From contig NZ_CP033459.1 in assembly GCF_003265305.2 (NCBI RefSeq), positions 1,364,001 through 1,428,000 of the forward strand: a DNA stretch of 64,000 nucleotides, in the 5' to 3' direction. Made by a program: the position numbers and the translations under genes. A model generated the notes under the pieces. That model made no database searches. It saw only the letters and a list, made by a program, of their open reading frames with translations, and had not been told where the DNA came from. Below are positions 44,376 through 51,842 of the stretch, piece by piece; the stretch's first letter is position 1; the number at the start of each line of letters is the position of its first letter. Source of the DNA: Pseudoprevotella muciniphila (GTDB lineage: Bacteria > Bacteroidota > Bacteroidia > Bacteroidales > Bacteroidaceae).

Positions 44376-44735
44376 TATTGGTGTCCGGTAAACGGGCTGA
44401 AAGCCCCAAAGCCCATAGCCCGGGACAACGTCCCGGGTGAATGTGATTAAAGGCATTGGCGCGCTGTAAGCGCAAAAGCAGATATAAAGGCAAAAAGTTT
44501 TGGCGTAAAGACTTGATTCATAATGCTTTTGTCCTTTCAGGACGTACTCAACTACATCCATATACCCATGGCGTTGCCATGGGCTATGTGCTGTAAGGCT
44601 TTCAGCCTGATTCAGAGCACTAAAACTGACGCTACAAAGTAAAAGCGTAAGCCCCCATAGATTACCCCTACCCATAAAACACCCATATAGAAAGGCTTAT
44701 GACTGAGTCCATAAAACTTTTACCGGACACCAATA
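44376..44735. mobile_element. MITE-like element with 17-bp terminal inverted repeats and six hairpins
   Basis: TATTGGTGTCCGGTAAA at 44376-44392 is repeated inverted at 44719-44735. Inside are six hairpins, each with a 3-nt loop: 44394-44406 (GGGCT, loop GAA), 44419-44437 (CCCGGGAC, AAC), 44461-44473 (GCGCT, GTA), 44531-44543 (GTCCT, TTC), 44565-44583 (CCCATGGC, GTT) and 44596-44608 (AGGCT, TTC). The last three are the first three inverted, with different but still paired stems. No protein is encoded. A target duplication is not clear. Confidence 0.75.
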
Positions 44736-44753
44736 AAAAACTAACAGGGATGA

Positions 44754-44866
44754 CGCTTCGCGATAGGGGTAAGGAACGCGAAAGACACAGATTTAACAAG
44801 AAAACATTATCGCTCATCCTGATACGAATTATGCCATTGCTCGGCCCGGCGAAGACGCAGATTGTG
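44754..44866 (+). repeat. Dispersed intergenic repeat, copy C
   Basis: Starts 18 bp after the MITE-like element. It is most similar to copy B: a shared 20-base start, then GGAACGC, ATTTAACA, CATCCTGA, CGAAT, GCCATTG and GGCGAAGACGCAGATTGTG-type blocks. Confidence 0.8.
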
Positions 44867-44968
44867 ACAGAGAATTCTCAACTATCAATGACTATCTACT
44901 CCTTAATATATAATCCCCAGTCGTCAAATTTTGCTTCAAAACATACAATAATAAGCAAAAAAATCATT

Positions 44969-44985
44969 TAGTTCAATTTGAACTA
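44969..44985. promoter_or_regulatory. Perfect 17-bp palindrome upstream of the carboxylase operon
   Basis: TAGTTCAA-T-TTGAACTA. It lies just upstream of a TAACTTCG -7-like box (45006-45013), where the -33 element would be, so it is a candidate operator for a dimeric regulator. Confidence 0.6.
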
Positions 44986-45037
44986 TTTATTTCAAAACTT
45001 TTTCTTAACTTCGCGCTGATTTTTGAAAAAATAAAAC

Positions 45038-45090
45038 AGGGTCAGGCACTTGGTCTCTGCCACTGAGTTGGCGAAGAGGCAGGAAACCCT
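45038..45090 (+). promoter_or_regulatory. Structured 5' leader of the carboxylase operon
   Basis: AGGGT (45038-45042) pairs with ACCCT (45086-45090). Inside, CTGCC can pair with GGCAG, or GCCA with TGGC, and these two pairings exclude each other. It lies 19-70 bp before the start codon, so an attenuation or riboswitch-like function is possible. I do not recognise a named RNA family. Confidence 0.4.
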
Positions 45091-45108
45091 CCCCGAAATA
45101 ACAATACA

Positions 45109-46662
45109 ATGACTCAACAACAAAACAAAATCAAGAAACTCGTCGAACTCCGTCAGCAAGCACGCTTGGGCGGTGGCGAGAAAGCGATTGAGAAACAACA
45201 TGCGAAAGGCAAACTCACTGCCCGCGAACGCATAGACCTCCTGCTCGACAAGGGCAGTTTTGAGGAAATGGATATGTTCAAACTCCACCGTTGCCACTAC
45301 TTCGGCATGGAGAAAAAGCAATATCTTGGCGATGGTGTGGTATGCGGCAGCGGCACAATCAACGGCAGACTGGTTTACATCTTCGCTCAGGACTTCACCG
45401 TGAACGGAGGTTCTCTCTCCGAGACCATGGCGCAGAAGATTTGCAAGGTGATGGACCAGAGCCTCAAGATGGGTGCACCATGCATCGGACTGAACGATTC
45501 TGGCGGTGCTCGTATTCAGGAAGGCATCAACGCTCTTGCAGGCTTCGGCGAAATCTTCCAGCGCAACATCGAGGCAAGTGGTGTGGTACCACAAATCAGC
45601 GGTATCTGCGGTCCATGCGCCGGTGGAGCGGTTTACAGCCCGGCGCTGACCGACTTCGTCGTGATGCTCGAAGGCGTGAGTTATATGTTCCTCACAGGTC
45701 CGAAAGTGGTGAAGACCGTTACTGGTGAGGATGTCAGCCAGGAAGAACTCGGTGGCGCGAGCGTACATAGCACTAAAAGCGGTGTGTGCCACTTCACTGC
45801 AAAGAACGAAGAAGAATTTGCAGCCATCATCCGCCAGTTGCTCAACTACATTCCGCAAAACAACCGCGAACGCGCACCGCGCGTACCTTGCAACGACCCC
45901 ATCGACCGCAAGGAGGATCTCCTCAACGAAATCATTCCCGACAATCCCAACCAAGCCTACGACATGTACCAAGTGATAGGCGCTGTGGTGGACAACGGAG
46001 AATTCATGGAGGTACACCGCAACTTTGCCAAGAACATCATCATCGGCTTTGCACACTTTAATGGTCAGAGCGTGGGTATTGTTGCCAACCAGCCAAGCGT
46101 TTATGCCGGTGTGCTCGACTGCAACGCATCACGCAAGGCAGCACGTTTCGTACGCTTCTGCGACTGCTTCAACATTCCTATCGTGTCGCTCGTTGACGTA
46201 CCAGGCTTCCTCCCGGGTACGGGACAGGAATACAATGCCGTTATCGACCATGGCGCAAAACTTCTTTACGCATACGGCGAAGCAACGGTGCCCAAGGTTA
46301 CTGTCACCCTGCGCAAAAGTTACGGCGGCAGCCACATCGTGATGGGCTGCAAGCAACTCAAGGCGGACCTGAACTACGCATGGCCCTCAAGCGAAATCGC
46401 CGTAATGGGAGCCGCAGGTGCTGTGGCGATTATCGACGGCAAGGCTGCTAAAACAGCCGAAGACCCCAAGGCGTTCCTTGCAGAGAAAGAAAAGGAATAC
46501 AACGAACTCTTCTCCAACCCATACAAGGCTGCAGAGTTTGGCTATATCGACGACGTTATCGAGCCGCGCAACACACGTTTCCGCATCTGCCGTGCTCTCG
46601 CACAACTGGAAAACAAACGCGAGACACGTCCTGCAAAAAAACACGGCAACATACCTTTGTAA
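45109..46662 (+). CDS. mmdA: Acyl-CoA carboxyltransferase subunit (methylmalonyl-CoA decarboxylase alpha/propionyl-CoA carboxylase beta)
   Basis: 517 residues, full length. Two crotonase-type carboxyltransferase halves carry [31 protein letters not shown] and [18 protein letters not shown], with CoA-binding [11 protein letters not shown] and [15 protein letters not shown]. It transfers CO2 between biotin carrier and acyl-CoA. It is followed by a small BCCP-N-like protein and a biotin carrier, so methylmalonyl-CoA decarboxylation or propionyl-CoA carboxylation in the succinate-propionate pathway is the likely role. The membrane subunit OadB/MmdB is not in the window. Confidence 0.92.
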   Translation: MTQQQNKIKKLVELRQQARLGGGEKAIEKQHAKGKLTARERIDLLLDKGSFEEMDMFKLHRCHYFGMEKKQYLGDGVVCGSGTINGRLVYIFAQDFTVNGGSLSETMAQKICKVMDQSLKMGAPCIGLNDSGGARIQEGINALAGFGEIFQRNIEASGVVPQISGICGPCAGGAVYSPALTDFVVMLEGVSYMFLTGPKVVKTVTGEDVSQEELGGASVHSTKSGVCHFTAKNEEEFAAIIRQLLNYIPQNNRERAPRVPCNDPIDRKEDLLNEIIPDNPNQAYDMYQVIGAVVDNGEFMEVHRNFAKNIIIGFAHFNGQSVGIVANQPSVYAGVLDCNASRKAARFVRFCDCFNIPIVSLVDVPGFLPGTGQEYNAVIDHGAKLLYAYGEATVPKVTVTLRKSYGGSHIVMGCKQLKADLNYAWPSSEIAVMGAAGAVAIIDGKAAKTAEDPKAFLAEKEKEYNELFSNPYKAAEFGYIDDVIEPRNTRFRICRALAQLENKRETRPAKKHGNIPL

Positions 46663-46704
46663 TTCCACATACAAACGTACACCAACTCAAAGAATTTCAA
46701 GAGT

Positions 46705-46980
46705 ATGAAAACATTTAAATATACCATCAACGGCAGCGAACTTTCGATACGCCTTGACGAGAAAAGCGGCACCATTGCCGAACTGCAGGTGGACGGCGCT
46801 TTCCCCACACCAACTGATGAGGAAATGAAGCAATACGCTGCAGTCATCGCCCTTGCACTGATAGAATATCAGGTGGAGGATGTGCACGATGATGAAGCAG
46901 GCGTCATCACGCTCAGCCACACCGAGAGTTCATGGAACAGTCCCTACGAACTGATGAACAGGCTCGATGGCAGAATATAG
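46705..46980 (+). CDS. 91-residue protein related to the N-terminus of the biotin carrier
   Basis: Sits between mmdA and the biotin carrier gene, at the place where Na+-pump gamma subunits often lie. It has no membrane segment, so it is not OadG-like. Its first 31 residues match the first 31 of the next gene's product at 14 positions, including KY-INGSE, V-G and D18. The rest (PTPTDEEMKQYAAVIALALIEYQVED) is helical, and no AMKM biotin site is present. It is probably a structural or assembly subunit of the carboxylase complex. The interpretation is mine. Confidence 0.75.
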   Translation: MKTFKYTINGSELSIRLDEKSGTIAELQVDGAFPTPTDEEMKQYAAVIALALIEYQVEDVHDDEAGVITLSHTESSWNSPYELMNRLDGRI

Positions 46981-47003
46981 AATTCCGAAAAAATCAAACA
47001 ACG

Positions 47004-47465
47004 ATGAAACAATATAAATATAAAATCAACGGTTCCGAGTTTGACGTTACCATCGACAGTATCAATGGTAACAAAGCAAAGGTTGAAGTAAACGGTCTGC
47101 CTTTCGATGTAGAAATGATTGGTAGCACACTCGTGGAAAGCGCCCTGCCCGATTCTGTATCAGAGGGAGCCAGCGCGCCTGTATCCGCTCCTGCCGCTCC
47201 TGCACAGGAAGCACCAAAAGCAGCAGCGACAGCACCTATGGGTGCCGGCGAAGGCGTAGCAGTGAAAGCGCCCCTCCCTGGTGTAATCACAAGCATCAAG
47301 GTGGAACTCGGTCAAAGTGTGAAGAAAGGCGAAACAGTTGTCGTGCTTGAAGCCATGAAGATGGAGAACAACATTGCAGCCGAGAACGATGGTGTTGTCA
47401 GCGGTATTGCCGTACAGACAGGCGACAGTGTGCTCGAAGGCACAGTGCTCATCACCATCGCCTGA
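47004..47465 (+). CDS. Biotin carboxyl carrier protein
   Basis: 153 residues from the ATG at 47004. The N-terminal domain MKQYKYKINGSEFDV is followed by a flexible Ala/Pro-rich linker (about 58-82), then a biotinyl domain with VLEAMKMENN (biotinylated Lys119) and GDSVLEGTVLI. It carries carboxyl groups between the partner subunits. Gap to the small gene is 23 bp; a large hairpin follows. Confidence 0.93.
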   Translation: MKQYKYKINGSEFDVTIDSINGNKAKVEVNGLPFDVEMIGSTLVESALPDSVSEGASAPVSAPAAPAQEAPKAAATAPMGAGEGVAVKAPLPGVITSIKVELGQSVKKGETVVVLEAMKMENNIAAENDGVVSGIAVQTGDSVLEGTVLITIA

Positions 47466-47487
47466 CACGTATTTTTAACTCCAAACG

Positions 47488-47527
47488 CCTGCGGGTTGTA
47501 AGGACACGATGCCTTGCAACCCGCAGG
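47488..47527. terminator. Hairpin terminator between the carboxylase operon and a convergent gene
   Basis: CCTGCGGGTTGTAAGG pairs with CCTTGCAACCCGCAGG, one mismatch, loop 8 nt. No long T tract; probably bidirectional. Confidence 0.8.
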
Positions 47528-47578
47528 TGTATCAATACAGATTACCGCTATATTGAAAATATGATAACCACTCTGCCA

Positions 47579-49267
47579 CTACTTCTTCCAGAAGAGTTTC
47601 AGGGGGTGTGTACGGTGTTGGCTGTCGATGGCACGCAGTTCGTAGCAGCCGCGGGCTATACCGTAGAGATAAAGCCTGTCGGCATTGGGGTGCCGGAGCA
47701 CCGCTCTGCCTGCCATGTCGAGAATTACGAGTTCTTCGGCATCCACATTGCCCACGTCCATCACGCCATCCACTTCTGCCATATCCTGCCGTTTGTTGCT
47801 TTCTATGTTCTTTCTGAGCGTATTCACCAAGGCAGGTTTGCTTTCGTTACCATATCGGTCAACAGCCGTAACGGCAAAACAGCCGCGAAGTTTATCGGGC
47901 AAGGCTGGCGCATAGACAAATTCTGTGGTTTTAAGGTTTTCTGCAACGATTTGCGCAAAATCCAAGTTTTCAGAAAGTACGTCGGAACGATATACATTAT
48001 AGTGTACGGCATCGGGCTGTGCGTCCCAACTCAAACGTATATCCCATTTGTTCTGCGTGGATTGCAGGCGCGGTGTGGCGGGCAGTTTATTGCTTACCCA
48101 CGTCATGGGCGGTATGCGTGCACTGCGCGAGTAGAAATGGTCTTTGCAATAGTCGTAAAGACCTTTTTCGTTGTTCAGCAGAAATCGTGTGCGGAAATAA
48201 GCCTGCCCCATACCAAGCCAGCGCAGGAAGTTCATCTCGCGGGTAATCACATCGAGGTTCCAGTTCTTTTCGTTCTTGTTCAGGAAATAGATGCCCAGTC
48301 CCGGCACGATGGGTTTTTCGTTGGCACGTTGTTGCCAATCCACAGCAAAAGGATAAAAATGATCACCCGTGAAGTACATCATCGGCATGAGCATATCCAT
48401 CAGTCCTTCGTCGAGCCATGCCACACAATCCTGATGTACGGCATCGCGTGCGTTCCAGCCCTTTGAACTATGAAGGGGAAGGTCGCAGTACTTGCCCACC
48501 GGAGAGCAACTCAGTTTTACCCAAGGTTTTACGGAACGCACTGCATCGTGGATTGCACGAACTGTCCGCGTGACATTCTCCGAGCGCCACTGGTTTCGGT
48601 TTTGTCCTTTGCCGTATTTCTGATAGGTCTTGTTATCATTGAATGGTATAGACGATTCCGGATAACGGATATAGTCGAGACTTATGCCGTCCACATCATA
48701 ATTTTCCACGATTTCCTTGCAAATGGAGGCGATGTAATCGGCTGTGCCAGGCACTCCCGGGTCCATCATCCACTGGTCGTCACAAAGTTGGCACAATTCA
48801 GGACGTTTTTTAGGCAATGCCGCATTCCCGAGTTGCTTCGCTGCCGGCAGTTTGCAAATGGGGAAACACACCACCCAGGCATGAAGTTCCATGTTGCGCT
48901 TATGACATTCCTCTATAGCGAACGCCAGCGGATCGTAACCGGGCGCTCTTCCTGCCCTACCCGTCATGCAAGCGTCCCACGGCTCTATTTTCGACGGATA
49001 AACCGTTGTACTTCTCACACGCGCCTGCATCACCACAGTATTGATACCGCATTGTTGCAACTCATCGAACATCTGTACGAGTTCGGCTCTCTGCCGCGCT
49101 TCGCCTTCTGCTGTTGTGGCAGCACTCTTTGGCCAGTCGAGATTCATCAGTGTGGTCAGCCAAACCGCCCTTACTTCATACTTAGGTTGCGGCATTTGGG
49201 CTCTCATCGCCTGCACTGCAAGAAACGTCAATGCAAGGACAAAGAAAATTCTGTTTATCTTATTCAT
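47579..49267 (-). CDS. GHL10-type (glycoside hydrolase-like, YngK family) secreted protein
   Basis: 562 residues; signal peptide to about residue 23. The catalytic-type barrel starts EVRAVWLTTLMNLDWP and contains GINTVVMQAR, YDPLAFAIEECHKRNMELHAW, NYDVDGISLDYIRYP and VKLSCSPVG, typical of the GHL10 (PF02638) family that is thought to act on peptidoglycan or related glycans. A fibronectin III-like domain (about 400-490) and a C-terminal sorting-like strand pair (LDMAGRAVLRH...GCYEL) follow. It is downstream of the TPR gene on the minus strand. Confidence 0.9.
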   Translation of the reverse strand: MNKINRIFFVLALTFLAVQAMRAQMPQPKYEVRAVWLTTLMNLDWPKSAATTAEGEARQRAELVQMFDELQQCGINTVVMQARVRSTTVYPSKIEPWDACMTGRAGRAPGYDPLAFAIEECHKRNMELHAWVVCFPICKLPAAKQLGNAALPKKRPELCQLCDDQWMMDPGVPGTADYIASICKEIVENYDVDGISLDYIRYPESSIPFNDNKTYQKYGKGQNRNQWRSENVTRTVRAIHDAVRSVKPWVKLSCSPVGKYCDLPLHSSKGWNARDAVHQDCVAWLDEGLMDMLMPMMYFTGDHFYPFAVDWQQRANEKPIVPGLGIYFLNKNEKNWNLDVITREMNFLRWLGMGQAYFRTRFLLNNEKGLYDYCKDHFYSRSARIPPMTWVSNKLPATPRLQSTQNKWDIRLSWDAQPDAVHYNVYRSDVLSENLDFAQIVAENLKTTEFVYAPALPDKLRGCFAVTAVDRYGNESKPALVNTLRKNIESNKRQDMAEVDGVMDVGNVDAEELVILDMAGRAVLRHPNADRLYLYGIARGCYELRAIDSQHRTHPLKLFWKK

Positions 49268-49281
49268 GATTATGGTATATA

Positions 49282-50217
49282 CTATTTAGACAATGCCCTG
49301 TACATACTTTGCATTTCGCTGACCGACACACCTGCTGCCACGGCGCTGTCGAGGTCTTTACGAGCAGCAGTCATGCGCTTCAGCGTGATAAGTATCTTCG
49401 CGCGCCCCACATAGAGGGTACCATCATTGGGTTGCGCTGATATGGCGGCATCATAGTCGATGAGCGCACGGTCCAGAAAGCCCATCCTGTACAGAAGTTC
49501 TGCCCGTGCCACCCGTGCGTCAGTGAGTTCGGGATAGCCCTGCACAAGCGCATCAAGCCGCTCAAGTGCCATCTGTTGCCGCCCATCGTTCTCGTCCACC
49601 AATGCCAACAACAGCCGCGCACTGGTATTTTCGGGATCTTCATACACGATGGCCTCCAAGTCGTTCCTCGCATCAGCATAGAGACGCAGTCGCATCTCTG
49701 CTGCCGACTTCAGGAAACGCACCTGCTTCGTGTTTATATCACTGCGCTTGCTTTCGAGCAATATTTTACAATCTTCAAGTGAGCGACGATAGTCCTTCAT
49801 TTCGTGGTAGCACTGCGCACGCAGGAAACGCACATCGTCCATGTCCGGGTCGGCTTTAAGTGCCTCGCTGAAATACGTTTCCGCCTTGCGATAGTCGTTT
49901 CGCACGTATGCAATGCGTCCGAGATTTGCACGCACCACATGGTTGCCTTTCGCATCAGGGCGCAACTTTAGTGCTTCCTTGAAGAGACTTTCGGCCTCGG
50001 AAAGGGAGTCTGCATTAAGGGCATTAAAAGCGAGTGTGAGTCGGTCATTGTATGCCAGAGAGTCTTTCTTGATGCGTCGTGCAACCGCTTCATCGAGGTT
50101 ATAGTCGTCGGTGGTTTTGTTGCGCACCTTGCCACCCTTGCTCAAATCAATAATGGTTTGCGCAGAGGCAGTGCCTGTCAAAAGCAAAAACAGGATGAAA
50201 TATGCAATTCTTTTCAT
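49282..50217 (-). CDS. Secreted tetratricopeptide-repeat protein
   Basis: 311 residues; signal peptide ends SAQ (about 19). Several TPR units, for example LGRIAYVRNDYRKAETYFSEALKADPD, FLRAQCYHEMKDYRRSLEDC and LYRMGFLDRALIDYDAAISAQPNDG. TPRs mediate protein-protein contacts, here probably in the periplasm. The next gene downstream (14 bp gap) is the GHL10 enzyme, so it may assist envelope glycan turnover; this is inferred from position. Confidence 0.87.
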   Translation of the reverse strand: MKRIAYFILFLLLTGTASAQTIIDLSKGGKVRNKTTDDYNLDEAVARRIKKDSLAYNDRLTLAFNALNADSLSEAESLFKEALKLRPDAKGNHVVRANLGRIAYVRNDYRKAETYFSEALKADPDMDDVRFLRAQCYHEMKDYRRSLEDCKILLESKRSDINTKQVRFLKSAAEMRLRLYADARNDLEAIVYEDPENTSARLLLALVDENDGRQQMALERLDALVQGYPELTDARVARAELLYRMGFLDRALIDYDAAISAQPNDGTLYVGRAKILITLKRMTAARKDLDSAVAAGVSVSEMQSMYRALSK

Positions 50218-50223
50218 TGTGTG

Positions 50224-50231
50224 CGAAGTTA
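50224..50231 (-). promoter_or_regulatory. Candidate -7 box of the TPR gene
   Basis: TAACTTCG on the minus strand, 6 bp before the ATG at 50217. It is the one-mismatch variant also seen at 22897 and 45006. Confidence 0.35.
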
Positions 50232-50286
50232 GGCAAAACCAACCATATTTATCCCTTATAAGACTGTTTTTCGTTCATAAAAATAG

Positions 50287-51753
50287 TTAAAGCGTTTCAT
50301 GGCTTGGTGTTAGTTCCTTTCCGATGGATGCGAGATAAAGTGCCATGAAAGTAATCAAACCATTGAGCATCAAGAGTTCGTAGCCAAAGGTATATCCCCA
50401 AAGACGGGGTGAAGAATAATCGAGCGCTGCACAAATTAGTGGTGCTGCAATGCAGATGTAAGGTATTGATTTTCTTCGCACGGTGCGTTTCGTGAACATT
50501 CCGAAGGCATAGAGTCCAAGCAAGGGACCGTATGTGTAGGACGCCATGACATAGATGGTGTTGATAACGTTTTGACTACTCAAGACGCGGAAAAGCAAAA
50601 TAAACGTCAGAAAGGCGAGAACCACAGCAATGTGTACGCGCTTTCTGATTCGCTCGGCATCGGGTTTGGAGCGCCCTTTCTGTTCCACACCAAGGATATC
50701 GATGCAGATGCTTGTGGTGAGCGACGTCATAGCACTATCGGCGCTTGAAAATGCTGCCGAGACAATGCCTATGGCAAAAGGGATGATGACTACGTTTCCC
50801 AACAGCCCGCTTTTCACCAATGCGGGCATCAGTTCGTCGCCTGTGGCCGTAACGGCGTGTTGGTTGGCAAAGGTGTAGAGCAAGATGCCTAACACGAGAA
50901 AAAGGAAATTGACTGGCAAGAAACAGATGCCGTATGCACACATATCTTTCTGTGCATCCCGTAGGCTGCGACAAGTGAGGTTTTTCTGCATCATGTCCTG
51001 GTCAAGCCCAGTCATGACCACCACAACGAATATGCCACTTAGGAATTGCCACCAAAAGTATTGCTTGCTGCCTATTTCCCAACAGAACACTTGGTTCATC
51101 CCACTGTTATTGACTACATCTATTATGCCTTGCGTAGAAAGGTCCATCTTCACGATAACGATGACGAACATCACCACCAAAGCCAGCAACAGACACAACG
51201 TTTGCAGGGCATCGGTGTGCACAATGGTCTTCATACCACTGCGACGTGTATAAAGCCAGATGAGCACGAGTACAATTATCACCGTCAGCGAGAAGGGCAC
51301 ACCCAACGGCTCGCTTACAAATTCCTGCAGTACCACACACGCCAGATACAAGCGCGCTGCAGCCCCCGTGAGCCTACTCATCACAAAAAAAGAGGCACCC
51401 GTGGTCTGTGCGGAAGCACCAAAACGTGTGCGCAGATAACTGTAGATGCTTGTCAATTTCAGGCGATAGTACATCGGCAGCAACACGAATGCCACAAGTA
51501 AGTAGCCGAAGAAGAAACCGGCACACATCTGCAGATAGGTCATGTCCGTCTTGTTTACCCAACCTGGCACACTGACAAACGATACCCCGCTGATACTGGC
51601 GCCAATCATACCGAACGCCACCATGCCCCATGAAGAATGACGACCTGCACGGAAAAATGCATCATTGCTGCCCGAGTTCCTCATGCGATACGAAATCCAC
51701 AGGAGGAGAGAGAAATACGCTAAAAGCGTAAAAAGCATAATGAGTCCTGTCAT
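50287..51753 (-). CDS. Sodium:solute symporter (SSS family)
   Basis: 488 residues with about 13 membrane helices. The family motifs GASISGVSFVSVPGWV (residues 51-66) and SAAFSSADSAMTSLTTS (Na2-site Ser residues) are clear. It imports a small solute with Na+. Lying between the GH20 gene (upstream) and the TPR and GHL10 genes, it may take up a released sugar such as N-acetylglucosamine or an anhydro sugar, but the substrate cannot be read from the sequence. Confidence 0.9.
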   Translation of the reverse strand: MTGLIMLFTLLAYFSLLLWISYRMRNSGSNDAFFRAGRHSSWGMVAFGMIGASISGVSFVSVPGWVNKTDMTYLQMCAGFFFGYLLVAFVLLPMYYRLKLTSIYSYLRTRFGASAQTTGASFFVMSRLTGAAARLYLACVVLQEFVSEPLGVPFSLTVIIVLVLIWLYTRRSGMKTIVHTDALQTLCLLLALVVMFVIVIVKMDLSTQGIIDVVNNSGMNQVFCWEIGSKQYFWWQFLSGIFVVVVMTGLDQDMMQKNLTCRSLRDAQKDMCAYGICFLPVNFLFLVLGILLYTFANQHAVTATGDELMPALVKSGLLGNVVIIPFAIGIVSAAFSSADSAMTSLTTSICIDILGVEQKGRSKPDAERIRKRVHIAVVLAFLTFILLFRVLSSQNVINTIYVMASYTYGPLLGLYAFGMFTKRTVRRKSIPYICIAAPLICAALDYSSPRLWGYTFGYELLMLNGLITFMALYLASIGKELTPSHETL

Positions 51754-51767
51754 CTTCTATCTTTAAA

Positions 51768-51800
51768 ATGCGCCACTCCGTTACAGAAAGGATGGCGCAT
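51768..51800 (-). terminator. Terminator after the GH20 gene
   Basis: ATGCGCCA / TGGCGCAT, an 8-bp stem, followed on the minus strand by TTTT. Confidence 0.75.
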
Positions 51801-51842
51801 TGCGTCTTGTTTTTTGTGCTTATAATGTATGCAAGATAGAAA

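Noticed and set aside
44274-44675. A 133-codon frame on the minus strand upstream of the BspA-like gene
   Set aside because: It lies across the MITE-like hairpin element; its 'protein' is a translation of the hairpins (for example RDVVPGYGLWGF) and has no gene context.
44992-46056. A 354-codon minus-strand frame
   Set aside because: It is antisense to mmdA; the long open frame results from codon bias of the real gene.
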